Shown in pieces: positions 21,506 through 33,616 of a stretch of DNA of 64,000 nucleotides (its first letter is position 1; each line of letters starts with the position of its first letter). The notes under the pieces were generated by a model. That model made no database searches, was not told the origin of the DNA, and saw only the letters and a program-made list of their open reading frames with translations. A program made the position numbers and the translations under genes. Source of the stretch: Orobanche coerulescens (Eukaryota; Streptophyta; Magnoliopsida; Lamiales; Orobanchaceae); NCBI GenBank assembly GCA_033398695.1, contig CM065804.1, positions 13,563,001-13,627,000 of the forward strand, written 5' to 3'.

Positions 21506-22100
21506 GCATTTTTTTTCTTCTTCTTCTCGTTTTCGTTTCGTTCGACCGTATTGAGGCTATTGTGTTCGTTAATGCTTCTGACCTTGTGTTGTTTCTCTCA
21601 TTTGTCATTCGAGCGAGTTCTGATACTATTACAAATTGATGTGCATATCGTCGTGATCTTTCCATGTGCGGATCGATTTTTTGTGAGCCGTGTTTGAAAC
21701 TAACACCTCGTGCTTCCTACAAGTTATTGATGTCTTGATTTGAGGTATGAACTTCAAAGGTTATCGTTGTTGTTCGATCATTGCCATTCGTTCGTCGTTG
21801 TCCAATCATTATCGTTTGACCCCAAAATCGTGATTATTGTACATCTGGGCCATTTTGCGATTTCCATAAGTGTTGGGAAATTGTCTTCGTATTTGATCTT
21901 CCAAATCTGTGAGTTATTGGAATTTCATACCTTTCAGCGTTGGAATCGTGACTTGATTTTTGTATTGCTCGGTTTTATCAATCGCAACGATTCATGCTCG
22001 TTGCTTTTCGTAAGCATTCTTGCGTATTGAATCGGATCGTAGTGGCTTTATACTACATGAAGTTCTGGTGTGTTGTCGAGAGTCGCCTTGCTTTTGTTTT

Positions 22101-22137
22101 AAGTTTCGGGACGAAACTTATTTTTAGGGGGGTAGAA
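22101..22137 (+). promoter_or_regulatory. Hairpin and polypurine tract of B
   Basis: AAGTTTCG-gga-CGAAACTT (22101-22119) with an 8-bp perfect stem, followed by the purine run AGGGGGG, TAGAA and the LTR start at 22138. This is where plus-strand priming is expected. Confidence 0.8.
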
Positions 22138-25028
22138 TGTAATACCCACGATTTTCGTTCCGGTTATTTTGGATTTTTTTTTCCGGATATTTCCCAGTTG
22201 TCGAGTTCCGGTATTATTTTCTCGACAACTGATTTTGGCGTTTAAGACCGTAGGTGATGATTTGTTATCCGTTGTTTTCATTTCGGACCGATGATGTTGT
22301 CCCCGAGTATTTTGTCGTGTTCGTTCCGTGCGATTTCGGAAAATCGAGTCGTCGAATCATGGTGGTCGGACACTAGCCGGACGGTTGGGGACGGTGGCCG
22401 GACGGCTGCAGGCATTGGCCGGACGGGTGCAGGCACCGGCCGGGCGGGTGCGGCAGGAACCGGCATAGCGCACGCTATGGCCGGGAGGTAGCGCACGCTA
22501 CGGCCGGGAGCGGCCTGCCTTCGACCGGTTGGCTGCGCGCTAGTCGGCCGAGGCGTAAGGGCGAAAGGTTACGGGTGGGAGGATCGGCAGGTAGCGCACG
22601 CTACTGTCGGACACTGCGCACGCTACGGCCGGCAGGTAGCGCACGCTACGGCCTGAAGGCTGCGCACGCTACCTGGCCGAGCCAGGAAGTCTCTGGAATG
22701 TGGCTGGGCCGACAGCGCACGTGCTCAGCGCATGATGGCGGGCCCGGCCGAACATTCTCGACCATGACCGCCCACTAGGCTGCACCAGTATAAATATTAC
22801 CGAGCAGTCCTGTTTGCACTCATTTTTCATTTTCTCCCTTTCTCTTCCGCGGCTGGGTCATTGGAGATCATGAAGGCATGTTATTATACAACTAATCCAC
22901 GAAGTTTTGGAGCTTATATCATCGATTAATCACTCCATAACATCCTTCAATCCAGCGAATCAAGGTTAGTTTTCTTAAAATCCTAGTTTTGGAAAAATTG
23001 GGGATTTTGTTGATTTCGTCCGTTTGATTCGTTATATCTTAGAATAGTGAGGGATTGATGATTATTAAGTTGTTTTATACCAATTTCCTTGTTGATCCAT
23101 GGTTCGATTGTTAAAGATTCTTCGTTTTGTTGAGTTCCTAATCGGTGCCTTGAAGGTGTCCGGTGAAAATCCTTAGAGGGGGGTTTTGGGCGTTCTACGA
23201 TTATTCTTCCTCGTAAGATCGTTGATTTTGATGGTATTATGTTAGGGTCAGGTTCCTTGCGAAGAACTTGAGTCGGAACCCTTCCGTTCGCCGTTTCCCG
23301 ATCGGTTATGTTACCGTCGTTTCCGCCGGAGGGTTGTGGGCATTCGAGGTTTCCTGGTTGAGCCATGTTCGTCGGAGTGTCCGGTATCGACTATCGAGGC
23401 AAGTATCTTGCCCATACATTACGTGTTTTGTGAATATGATGGTCGAAAGTTGACGATACGTGCTAAACGAATTGTTTACAACCATTTTTCTAAAGAATCG
23501 GTATATTTACAATTATGGTTTTCTTAAAGGATGAATCTTGTGTTCGAGACTTAATGTGATTATTTGACTATGTGTGTTAGTGTTGAGTATAGGAACTCCC
23601 TACCTTCGGATGATGTCATTATGTGTGAATATGTCGTCGGTAATTGGTGGTTAAATCCTTTTGTTATGAATTGTGCGTGGAATCATGTGGTTATCGGTAG
23701 ATACATGAGTTGTGTGATACGGGTTGTGTCGTTCGGTGTTGTTGAGATAAATGTGTTTCTTTGTGGATAGTATTAATCCTGGGTCGTGAGTATATGTTAG
23801 AATAATATGGCCATTTTAGCAAAATACCTCGACTATATATATTGTGATTGACTCTTGAGGATTGTGGTTTTGGAAATGTGAATTGATGAGAGTTGAAAGG
23901 TTTTTCTCGGGTACTCTCACTCGGGGATTGACTCGACGGGGTCACATGGGGACCTGGTGGCTTAGCGGCTGGACCGGGTCGCGAGAGTTACTTCGAGTGG
24001 GCATTCTCACCTGGGGATTGCTCGGCCAGGGCACACGGGGACTTGGTGGCCTTACGGCGGGACCGGAGGCTGGGCCGGTCGCGAGAATTGCAGTGTTGGT
24101 CTTGTTGATTAATTGTGATATGTCTGGAGTATCACAATGCTTGTTGCTCGGAGTCGAGAGACATTATATATCGAGTCTTGGTGTTTGGCTAAAATGGCAT
24201 AAAAATAATGTGTTGTGTGTAACGTGTCGTTGGAAGTGAATTGAAGTGAATGAACGGGTCGTGGAACATGAATTGATGATCGAAATGGTTGGGTCGTGGA
24301 CACTGTGTTTTGTGACTGGAACGAGTTGGGTTGTGAACCCCGTGTTTTGTTAATCGGATTTACATTTTTGGAAAATGAATATTGGGGCGGTGACCCTAAG
24401 TGGCTTTTGAAGAATTAAGAACTTTACTATCGCAAATGTTTTCGAAAACTCCCGAGATTTGAAAATGTTTTCAAAGTGCTTTCTTGTTTTGGTTTCTACT
24501 TTCAAGACTTGAACTATTTTAATTATCAAATAGCTCGGGAAGTCTTTTGTTGTATTCTCAGAATGTGTTTTGTATGGCTCGTATGTGCACTTTATACTTG
24601 TACTAGCAAAACAGTGGAGTTTTGCTAACCCCCGAGTATTCGGGGGGTGGATGTCTGTTTTTGCATCCAGGTACATGCAGGTTTGGGAGCAAAACACAGG
24701 ATCGGCGCGAAGGATGATGGAAGGCGAATGATACTAATCACACGAAGGCTAGTGTTGGATACAGTCAGTCCGAGTTTGTGTGTGGTCTTTCTTCTGTCGT
24801 ACTTTTGGTTTGTGAGTGTATTTTACCGTTGTACGGGTATGAGTCGAGATGGAAATGTGTATTTTTGTCTTGTATGTTAGTGACGAAAGACCAAGTTGGT
24901 CTACGGATTTTGTATTTTATCGTGTCGGTATGTAATTTATTGTGTAGTTTTGATGTCTAGCCTAGTGGATCCTCACGGAGAGGGTCTGCGGCGTGTAATA
25001 TTCCCGGTTTGATTCTGGGGGTGTTACA
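22138..25028 (+). mobile_element. 3' LTR of element B
   Basis: 2891 bp, nearly identical to 16529-19457 by eye, TATAAATA at 22789-22796. It lacks the two array copies that lie at 17170-17204 in the 5' LTR and has another decayed copy. It carries many small differences at CAG/CTG words. Confidence 0.94.
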
Positions 25029-25033
25029 TCATA

Positions 25034-25558
25034 CTCCTCTGTTTCCCAAGTGGCCTCTTCAGCTCCATGTCGTGACCATTGTACTTTAACCAAGTGTATT
25101 AGTTTATTCCTCAATTGTTTGATCCGACTCTCAAGTATCTTGATTGGTCTCTCTTCGAATGTGCCATCATTAGCTATCTCGATCTCGTCGAAATCAATGA
25201 CGTGACTGGGGTCCGGTACATACTTCCGCAATTGGGATACGTGAAACACATTGTAAACGTGACTCAGTGATGGTGGTAAAGCCAACCTGTATGCTAAATC
25301 CCCAACTCTTTCTAGGACCTCAAATGGCCCGATATATCTCGGACTTAGCTTACCTCTCCTCCCAAAACGGAAAATCCCTCGTGTAGGAGACACCTTCAAT
25401 AGTACATGGTCCCCGACGTCGAACTCTAGAGGGCGACGACGTACGTCTGCATAAGACTTCTGTCGACTCTGGGCAGTCAACAGTCTTTCCCGAATCAAAG
25501 CTATCTTCTCTTGAGTCTGAACTATCAATTCTGGTTCTGTCCCGATCAAGTCCGAAGA
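25034..25558 (-). pseudogene. Integrase C-terminal and chromodomain-like part (element A)
   Basis: The minus strand encodes the end of integrase with a GPY/F-type module (RYIGPFEVLERVGDLAYRL, then LSHVYNVFHVSQLRKY) and then an HGAEEATWETEE segment, the start of a chromodomain-like tail. Such tails steer integration to heterochromatin in chromoviruses (family knowledge). Element B cuts the tail at 25033; the final codons are at 16490-16523. An upstream TAG (Trp to stop after SPLC) separates it from the integrase core. Confidence 0.88.
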
Positions 25559-25564
25559 ATCATC

Positions 25565-26446
25565 CTAGCACAGGGGTGATCGAAATCTTCTCCCGTACAA
25601 AGCTTCAAATGGTGCCATCTTAATAGAAGCATGCCAACTATTATTGTAGGTGAATTCAATCAATGGCAAATGAACTTCCCAATCAGTAGACCAATCCAAA
25701 GCACAAGCTCTAAGCATGTATTCTACTGTTTGTATAGCCCTTTCGGACTGACCGTCCATTTGGGGATGATAAGCCGTGCTAAAGTTGAGCTCAGTCCCCA
25801 AAGACCTGTGAACTGCCTTCCACAAGTGCGACACGAAGCGACCATCTCGATCCGAAATAATGGTCTTCGGCGTCCCATGCAATCTGACTATCTACGCAAT
25901 AAATACTCGCGCTAATCTCTTGGGTCCCCATGTATCTTTAATTCCTAGGAAATGAGCCGACTTGGTTAGTCGATCAACTATAACCCAAATCATGTTCATT
26001 CCCGTTCTAGTCCTTGGCATACTGGTGATGAAATCCATCGAGATATCCTCCCACTTCCACTCAGGGATCGGAAGCGGCTTTAACATTCCGACAGGTCGCT
26101 GATGTTCAATCTTAACCTGCTGACAAGTCAAACACTTCGAAACGTACTCTGCTACGTCCTTCTTCATATTCCCCCACCAGAAGTTTTGTTTAAGATCTTT
26201 ATACATTTTACTGCTTCCCGGGTGAATAGAATAGGGCGCGCTGTGGGCTTCCTTCAGAATTGTCCGTCTCAAATCATCATCATCGGGAACGCAAAATCGA
26301 CTCTGAAATCTCAGAACTCCATCATCTTGTATCACGAATCCTGGGGCCTTTCCTTTCTTTACTTCGTCACATAACCGAAGGATCAGAGAATCGTTCAACT
26401 GCTTAGATTTGATCTCCTCGACTAGTGATGAAGTTAGTTCCATCAC
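25565..26446 (-). pseudogene. Integrase zinc-binding and catalytic core (element A)
   Basis: Order on the minus strand: HHCC zinc-binding domain (EAHSAPYSIHPG..CLTCQQ), first catalytic Asp in VIVDRLTKSAHF, second in IISDRDGRF and Glu in DGQSERAIQ, so the DDE triad is present. A stop codon lies at about 25892 (before IVRLHG), between the first and second catalytic residues. Integrase would join the cDNA to chromosomal DNA in the nucleus. It follows RT-RNase H, as in all Gypsy elements. Confidence 0.92.
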
Positions 26447-28190
26447 ATATAGTTGCCCTTGGATTCCTGGTGCCCATACTTCAATCCCTTCGCGGATCAG
26501 TTCCCGCTAAACGCTGGTTTGGGATGTAAGCGCTTCCAACACTCGAAGGGAAACAGGTTTACGGCTCAAAGCATCGGCTACTACGTTTGCTTTCCCCGGA
26601 TGATAGAGAATCTCCAAGTCGTAATCCTTGATCAATTCCAGCCACCTTCTCTGCCTCATGTTTAATTCTTTCTAACTGAAAATGTACTTGAGGCTCTTAT
26701 GATCTGTAAAGATCTGGCAACGAGTGCCGTACAAATAATGTCGCCAAATTTTCAAGGCAAAGACCACAGCTGCTAGCTCCAGATCATGAGTCGGGTAATT
26801 AACCTCATACGGTTTCAATTGCCGAGAAGCATAGGCAATCACCTTATCCTTTTGCATCAACACACATCCCAGACCCTGATTTGTAGCGTCGCTGTATACC
26901 ATGAATCCATCAGTTCCATCTGGTAATGCTAATATAGGTGCTGTTGTCAGTCTCTTCTTAAGTTCATCAAAATCAGTCTGGCATTTCTCATCCCACGTAA
27001 ACTTTTGAGTTTTCTGCAACAGCTGAGTGAGTGGACGAGCAATTTTGGAAAATCCCTCTACAAAGCGGCGATAATATCCAGCAAGTCCTAGGAAACTCCG
27101 GACTTCTTTCACGTTACTAGGAACTTCCCATTCCAAGATTGCTTCGACTTTATTCGGGTCCACCTGAACTCCATCAGCTGATATCACATGCCCAAGGAAA
27201 GTTACTTCCCTAAGCCAGAACTCGCATTTGGAAAGCTTTACATACAGCTGTTCCTTCCTCAAGGTGCTTAAAACCACACGCAAATGTTCGGCATACTCCT
27301 CTGCGTCCTTCGAATATATCAAGATGTCATCAATGAATACGACCACAAATTTATCCAAGTATTCTAAGAATACCCGATTCATCAATTGCATGAATACCGC
27401 AGGAGAATTGGTAAGTCCAAATGGTATCACTACAAATTCATAATGCCGTCTGGGACACGAAGCGGAGACTTGGTACATCCGATTCCTTAATTCTCAACTG
27501 ATGGTATCCTGATCGCAAGTCAATCTTCGAGAATACCCTTGCCCCTTGCAGTTGATCAAACAAGTCGTCGATCCGAGGTATAGGATACTTATTCTTGATC
27601 GTCATCTTGTTGAGCTCCCTATAATCAATACACAGTCGGAGGGATCCGTCTTTCTTCCGGACAAAGAGAATGGGCGCTCCCTAAGGAGAAACGCTGGGTT
27701 GAATATAACCCTTCTGTGACAATTCCTCCAGTTGCTTCTTGAGTTCATACATCTCGGTTGGCGCCATGCGGTATGGTGCTCTGGAAATAGGAGTGGCTCC
27801 AGGCTCTAATTCGATAGTGAATTCCACCTCTCTCTGCGGAGGTAACCCAGGTAGTTCGTCAGGAAATACGTCGGAGAATTCATTCACAACTGGAATCGAT
27901 GAGAGCTCTATTCCTTTCTCTTTCCTCATGGCATAACACCAAAGTCCATGACATCCCTGCTTCAGTAATTTCACGGCTTTCATTGCTTTGATCAATTTTC
28001 CCGAGCATCCCGGTCTCCATCCTCGGAATAAGTGTTCAGATCCGTCATCAGCAATGATAGAAATAACTCTCTTTCGGTAATTTAGAATAGCTCCATAACG
28101 GTTGAGCCAATCGTCTCCAAGAATTAAATCGTCACCGTAGATGTCAACTACAATAAGATTCGATAGCCAATCTCTCCCTCCTATAGACAC
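26447..28190 (-). pseudogene. Reverse transcriptase and RNase H (element A)
   Basis: The minus strand runs: post-protease linker (FSDVFPDELPGLPP), RT start (YELKKQLEELSQKGYIQPSV), a stop at about 27680 where SPWGAP would be expected, a second segment with [14 protein letters not shown] (FIDD motif near 27324-27337), then RNase H ([25 protein letters not shown]). Another TAG closes the frame at about 26672 and is followed by a further readable stretch to integrase. The RT would copy genomic RNA in the particle. The frame change near 27480 is real or a consensus error. Confidence 0.92.
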
Positions 28191-28205
28191 TGGAAAATCC
28201 CTAGC

Positions 28206-29611
28206 TTATAGGGTTCCCACAATTTTCTCTCCGCTCGGTAAACCCACAACATAAGGTTCACAATTATAAAAGCACGAGATTTTCAAACGATTAACACAGT
28301 TCAAAGATATAAAAGAATGCGTAGCTCCCGAATCAAACAAGACACTAACTGGTTGCAAAAGGATCTGAATCGTACCTGATGCAACAGCTGTGTTTTGATC
28401 ATCCTTCTTCATCTCGTAAATACGCGGAGGAACGGACCCAGCGCTGGATGCCTCTCTCTTCTGCTGCGGGAAACCGCTCTGCTGCGTCTGGTTTACACTA
28501 GTGTCCTTCAGAACCGGTACAGGAGTGCGAGTGCCAAAAGATCTAGTCGCATTCCCACAAAATGTTGCGCGATGTCCTTCCTGTCCACACTCGAAACAGG
28601 TCACAGCAGGCGCGAAACAGTCACGTCGAATATGCCCCGCTTTGCCACAGTTATAACATTTCTTCCCTGCGTCTGAAACGGTTGGTGCTACCCGGAACTT
28701 CTTTCCTCCTCGAGAAGGATGCGGAGGCCTCCTGGATGAATGGAAAGAGGATTGGCCCCTGCGAGGCCCACTACTCTTATTCTCCGTGAAGTTGCCGGCC
28801 ACTCTCTGCTTCTTTGCTTCCGTCGATTTCTCTACTACTGCCTCCTTCATATCATAGGCCAACGCCTTGTCCTGATACTGTCGCAAAGTGGTACATTCAA
28901 ATCCGGACATATATTGCTGAATTTCCGACTTCATTCGCATGTCAAAATGGAAAATCCTCTCCGCCTCGGTCCTGACCAAGTGGCGCACGTAAGTCAGCTG
29001 GTGATTAAAAGTCTTAATCACGTCCGTCACAGATGCTTCTGAATTTTGTGGTGAGAAAAACTCCCGAACTCGGGCCTCTCTAATCGGGCGAGGACAATCT
29101 GCGCTTCCATCATTAATTTGAATTCCGTCCAGTCAACATTATGCTCCTCCGGTCGAATGGCCTCCCACCGGTCGAAAGCCTCCCTGTCGGAAGATCTGGG
29201 CGGCCGGAACCTTTACATCGTTGGGACGCTTAATCCCATAAAAATCTTTTCTAATTCCTTCAGCCAGTGATCCCAAGAAAGCGTCTCAGCAGAACCGTCA
29301 AATTTCGGAGGATGCAATTTGATCACCTCAGTAAGCCATTTATCTCCTCGATTATCCACGTTATGCTGTTGTCCCATCGCCGTCTGCATGCGATCCACAA
29401 CTTGAGCAAACTGGTTTATCTGGGCAACCACCTGTTGAAGCACTCCCGGCACGTTAGGATCTGCATTATTATTTGCTGATCCCTGTTGTCCCCCGAAATG
29501 GGAATCCGTTCGGCTAGCAGTTATTTCGGGGGTAGACACCGAATCTTCTTGTCTCGCGTTTCCACATCCGCGTCCACGACCGTGTCCGCGTCCACGACCT
29601 CCTCTCAACAT
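28206..29611 (-). pseudogene. Gag and retropepsin (element A)
   Basis: The likely start is the Met at 29611 opening an Arg/Gly-rich stretch (MLRGGRGRGHGRGRG). A Gag capsid-like region follows and breaks near 29213; the frame resumes at 29030. Two zinc knuckles, CYNCGKAGHIRRDC and CFECGQEGHRATFC (about 28575-28665), bind RNA. The protease active site LFDSGATHSFIS (about 28330) has an intact DSG. A TAA ends the frame near 28206, and the protease continues in another segment (GDDLILGDDWL). Two knuckles and ATHSFIS point to a chromovirus (family knowledge). Confidence 0.92.
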
Positions 29612-29835
29612 ACTGTAAACACAAATACTTAATATCCAGGGCAAACTTTCTAAAAGTACATCCATCAATGTTAACGATCATGAATTAAATAAAACGGTAG
29701 TATTTGAGATTTAGGAAACTTACAACCACGGTCCACACGACGATGCTGGCTCAGCAATGATGTTACGAACGACCAATAATCAAATAACGTAAACAGACCC
29801 AACTAACCCGACTGCCAAGATATCCATGAATCTTA

Positions 29836-29847
29836 GCTCTGATACCA
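29836..29847 (-). promoter_or_regulatory. Primer binding site of A
   Basis: On the minus strand TGGTATCAGAGC lies 5 bases inside the 5' LTR (29853-32245). It complements the 3' end of a Met-type tRNA, the usual primer of plant Gypsy elements. Confidence 0.85.
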
Positions 29848-29852
29848 TATTC

Positions 29853-32245
29853 TGTAACACCCCGATATATTCGGAATAATTACAGCGCCGTAAACCCTTT
29901 AAGTAAGGATTTACAAGGCTAATTTAAAAGAATTGTAAATATAATCCAATCGTACAACTGAAGTTCAAATACAGATTTAATTCAACCGATCAAATGAGTT
30001 AACTTATACAACCATATCGAAATGACATTATTAAAACAGACGTACTCGAGTACTAAATGACCCAAGAAGACAAATCACAATAACAATAAACATCAACCAC
30101 ATCACTGAGCCATTTCATCGTCACAGCCGATCTTGTGGTTGCTTCCCGCTCCTCGGCTACGAACATCAAAACAATGTCCACCCCGAAGGGGTTAGCAAAA
30201 CAATGCCGTACAAGTATCATAATACATAAATCATCGATGCATCATAAAACATGCAAAGCGGACTTCCGTCACGAGAATCCAACGATGCGAATCCTCACGA
30301 TTCCATCAACACGGTCTGAGGTAATCCAGCGATCCAGCGCCCTTGGTATAGATCCCCATGATGATCCCGTCGGACCAACGCATGGTGGAAAACCCGTCCA
30401 GCGATCCAGCGCCTCAGCATAGATCCCCATGATGATCCCGTCGGACCAACGCATGGTGGACATTCGATGCAGCGCCCTCAGCATAGATCCTCATGATCCC
30501 CTCAGATCATTTATACCATAAATCAATCAATTATGCACACATATATGCATTTCAATATGTTCATCAATACGGACAATTAACAACGAATACCACGAGAAAT
30601 TACAGAAATACATCTCATATTTGACAATATGAATAAAACCATAAGCATGATCAAAGTTTCAATATAAATCGAACTCGACATATGATACTTGCCTCGAAAA
30701 TGGCAAGAATGGAAATACTCCAACAAATGACACGCGTCCGTATGCCACCGCCCCTCGATCGTCCCCTATGCAAGGCTCGGACCTAAATAATAAAGAATTC
30801 CTCTCAAGTCGTACGAATGTCTAATAATCCAGTTTACGACCGCAAGCTCAAAAAAAAAATGAATTCTGCCTGAACTACTTAGCGCGCGCTACGTACTATA
30901 CGTAACGTGCGCTAAGCCTGCCCGTTAACGTATGCAAATGACCAGGTTTAGCGTGCGCTAGCTGTTATCTTGTGACCTTCTCTGAACAACCATCGCCTCG
31001 CTTGATGATATAATGTACGTTACGTATCCAACGTAGCGCACGTTACTCGTTCCCGATAGCGCACGTTATATATACATCTTAGCGTGCGCTAATCGTGCAT
31101 GGCAGTCACTACTGGGTAAAACTTGAGCTAAAGGTGATGAAAACTCATGAAATCCTCAGTGTTAATACATGCCAACTCCGTGCATATCATGCTCATACGG
31201 TTTATGAAAGACCTTTATGGATTAAATGACTACGAGACACAAGGATACGTATCATCATTACTACACCATAATTCATCTTGATCTTCAAGAAAATATTCTA
31301 AATTCCGTTTATTCCAAGTCCCAAAACATATGATTCCTTACGTAAAACATACGAACTAGGTAATCTTCATATACTGGTCATGATTGGTTTTGAAGATACA
31401 TAATATGCTTAGGAGTCCACATACTAAAAAGGTTCAATGGATCATACGATGAATAAGTGCCGAAATGTCGAAAATATCCTTCTAACACATGATGTTCGAC
31501 TATTAATGAATCTGACTGACTAGATAAACATGATCGAACGTCCTTTAGAACACTACTAATATTGGTGAAGAATCACCTACCTCAAAGTAGTGAAGAACAA
31601 GGAGGAAATCAAAGCAATCCAACGTCGAAGGCTTGAACACCAATCCTCAATGATCTACAATCTTCAATACGAGCGAGGATGCTGATATGAAGTGTTTAGG
31701 ATGTAGAGAGTAATACTCTAAGTATAAGGATTCGGATGTGGGAAGAGAAAAGACTGAAAATACGAAAAGGATGTTGTCCTATTTATAGAAAATGGTTATT
31801 AGCGCGCGCTAGTCCATACTATTAGCGTGCGCTAACGGCTTATTGACTTCATTGTACTCAGCACTTAGCGTGCGCTATTCTCATATCAGTAGCATGCGCT
31901 AAGGCATTGACTTGGCTTTTCCCGAAATCCGTCCAGGTTCATCCCGACACAATCCGACCAAGATCCCCGGCCTGATCTCATCTACCACACGTCTCAATCA
32001 TATTGACCACGTATAGCGTGCGCTAATGTTTCTTTGTAGCGTGTGCTATGGATCCATGTTAGCGTACGCTACACATAGACGATAGCGTGCGCTACATGCG
32101 CAGAATCACAATCTTAAATCACATTCATGAAATCATACGCTCAACAACACCGGACTATGAGATACGGAGAATAATACTCAGATTAAAGTGCAACAATTAC
32201 AATATCACAAGTTCCAAATACATATCAGAAATCTCGGGTATTACA
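29853..32245 (-). mobile_element. 5' LTR of Gypsy A
   Basis: 2393 bp, nearly identical to 14056-16456. Carries both palindrome arrays (about 30889-31091 and 31800-32098), the TATA box near 31781-31790, the 72-bp repeat (30326-30500) and the GCTAACCCC block near 30190. Ends at the duplication CTCCT. The active promoter for A would have been here. Confidence 0.94.
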
Positions 32246-32250
32246 CTCCT

Positions 32251-32697
32251 CACAGCTCAGCTCCTCGCTCCGAGCGAAGTGCAAAGTGTGCCTACGAAGC
32301 GCCCGTTGCGACAAGTGCGACGTGCACGTGCTCGGACTCGGACTCAGAAGGTGCTTTGCACCTTCCTCGTAGGATTCGGATTTTAGACTTAAAAATTAAT
32401 TAAAGCCAACTAGGGTGCACCATAATAGAGCACATTTGATTGCTCATTTATGATGGAAAGTCCTTTATAAATAGCTCAACTTTTCCTTATTTTTCGAATG
32501 TGGGATGGGATTCCACACCACATTCCCAAATATTAAATGGCTTAACTTTATGCATTAATTACTCATTCATTTCTTAACGAAATTGAACAAGTAAATACAC
32601 TAAATTAACCTACACAAAATGTAGATTCCAAATATACCATTTTATGTCATTATTTACCATAATTAATTATGGTATTAATTAAGCTATTTTTCCAACA
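32251..32697 (-). mobile_element. 3' LTR of Copia D, proximal part
   Basis: Matches 37567-37994 of the right LTR, with TATA box TTTATAAA near 32463. On the minus strand it starts TGTTGG at 32697, directly after the purine run GTGGGGGA (about 32699-32706), the polypurine tract. Confidence 0.88.
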
Positions 32698-32706
32698 ATC
32701 CCCCAC

Positions 32707-33237
32707 ATGAATGATGATTAATGCAAATACAATATGCACCAAGTCCCGACGACCTATTATTGCTTCAGGATAGGTGGTAGTTAGCCTTGAACCTTCCTTA
32801 GTGTAATGCTATCGAATTTACTTATTGCTCGGTGAACGTGATGTCTTGAACCAGTCAACTTTTATGTAAACCAAGACAACAACATATACACAATAATAGA
32901 TCTAATATCTTTCGTTCTCACGTTGTGTCCATTTTGGCCTTGGACCATTTCTTGGATTCATAAGTGTTAATAATTTTATGAAGCGGTCTTGCTTCTTCAC
33001 TTATATAGGTGATCTCCTATAAAGAGTATCCTACCATACTCCACCTATAAAAGGCTATAGGAATCATTAAAAGCTTTAAAAAGCTTACCCTTTACCACAA
33101 ACTGCAGGCTTGCACTTGAGCAGCTACGAGAATGGATTTTCAAGTGCTTAACTTGAACTTTCACAACTTAGTTGTCTCATTGAACCAAGTACTTGGGATC
33201 TCCAATCATCCTGGTTGAGTTACCATTATGAAAATTC
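32707..33237 (-). other. 3' non-coding part of Copia D
   Basis: AT-rich sequence between the end of the RNase H frame and the polypurine tract. No further domain seen. Confidence 0.6.
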
Positions 33238-33616
33238 TCAATGTGTGGATTTCAATCCCATTCCCCTTGCTGCATTATATAATTGATCACGGTTAATACG
33301 TTTCGTAAATGGATCCGCTATATTGTCTTTTGACTTTACATAGTCAATACACATTATTCCTATAGTGATCAATTGTCTAAATGGTATTGTGTCTTCGAAA
33401 AATATGTCGAGACTTACCATTATATATACTGTTCTTTGCCCTCCCTATGGCTGCCATGCTATCACAATGTATTATAATGGGAAGCAAAGTTTTTTCCCAA
33501 TGGGGAATATCTTCTAAGAAGTTTCTTAACCATTCGGCTTCTTCGCTGGCTTTGTATAAAGCAATAAACTCCGATTCCATTTTAGATTTGGCTATGCTTG
33601 TTTTCTTAGAAGATTT
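33238..33616 (-). pseudogene. Copia RNase H (element D)
   Basis: The minus strand encodes SKMESEFIALYKASEEAEWLR, HCDSMAAIGRAKN and then, after a one-base shift near 33385, DYVKSKDNIADPFTKRI, the usual C-terminus of Copia polyproteins. A TAG at about 33617 (Trp to stop) separates it from RT. It would degrade RNA in RNA-DNA hybrids. Confidence 0.9.

Larger units (their letters stand above)
19458..22137 (+). mobile_element. Internal non-coding region of element B
   Basis: 2.68 kb without gag, protease, RT or integrase. Primer site TGGTATCAGAGA at 19462-19473, complementary in type to initiator Met tRNA. AT-rich centre with a 23-bp-like array at 20200-20325 and a relic LTR junction at 21458-21505. 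The beginning (GGTTG..AACCTAGGC) resembles the matching position of element C. Confidence 0.85.
16529..25028 (+). mobile_element. Non-coding LTR retrotransposon B (LARD-like)
   Basis: 8.5 kb, duplication TCATA at 16524-16528 and 25029-25033. Two LTRs (16529-19457 and 22138-25028) flank 2.7 kb with a primer site and a polypurine tract but no gag or pol. Ends TGTAATACCC..GGGTGTTACA, primer site and pre-tract hairpin match element A, its host and possible helper. Confidence 0.95.
14056..32245 (-). mobile_element. Chromovirus-like Ty3/Gypsy element A, interrupted by B
   Basis: Ends TGTAACACC..GGTATTACA, duplication CTCCT at 14051-14055 and 32246-32250. Two LTRs of about 2.4 kb flank gag, protease, RT, RNase H, integrase and a GPY/F plus chromodomain-like tail, all on the minus strand. 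Without B it is about 9.7 kb. Protease words ATHSFIS and the IN tail resemble the Tekay/Del branch (family knowledge; lineage inferred). Several in-frame stops. Confidence 0.95.
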
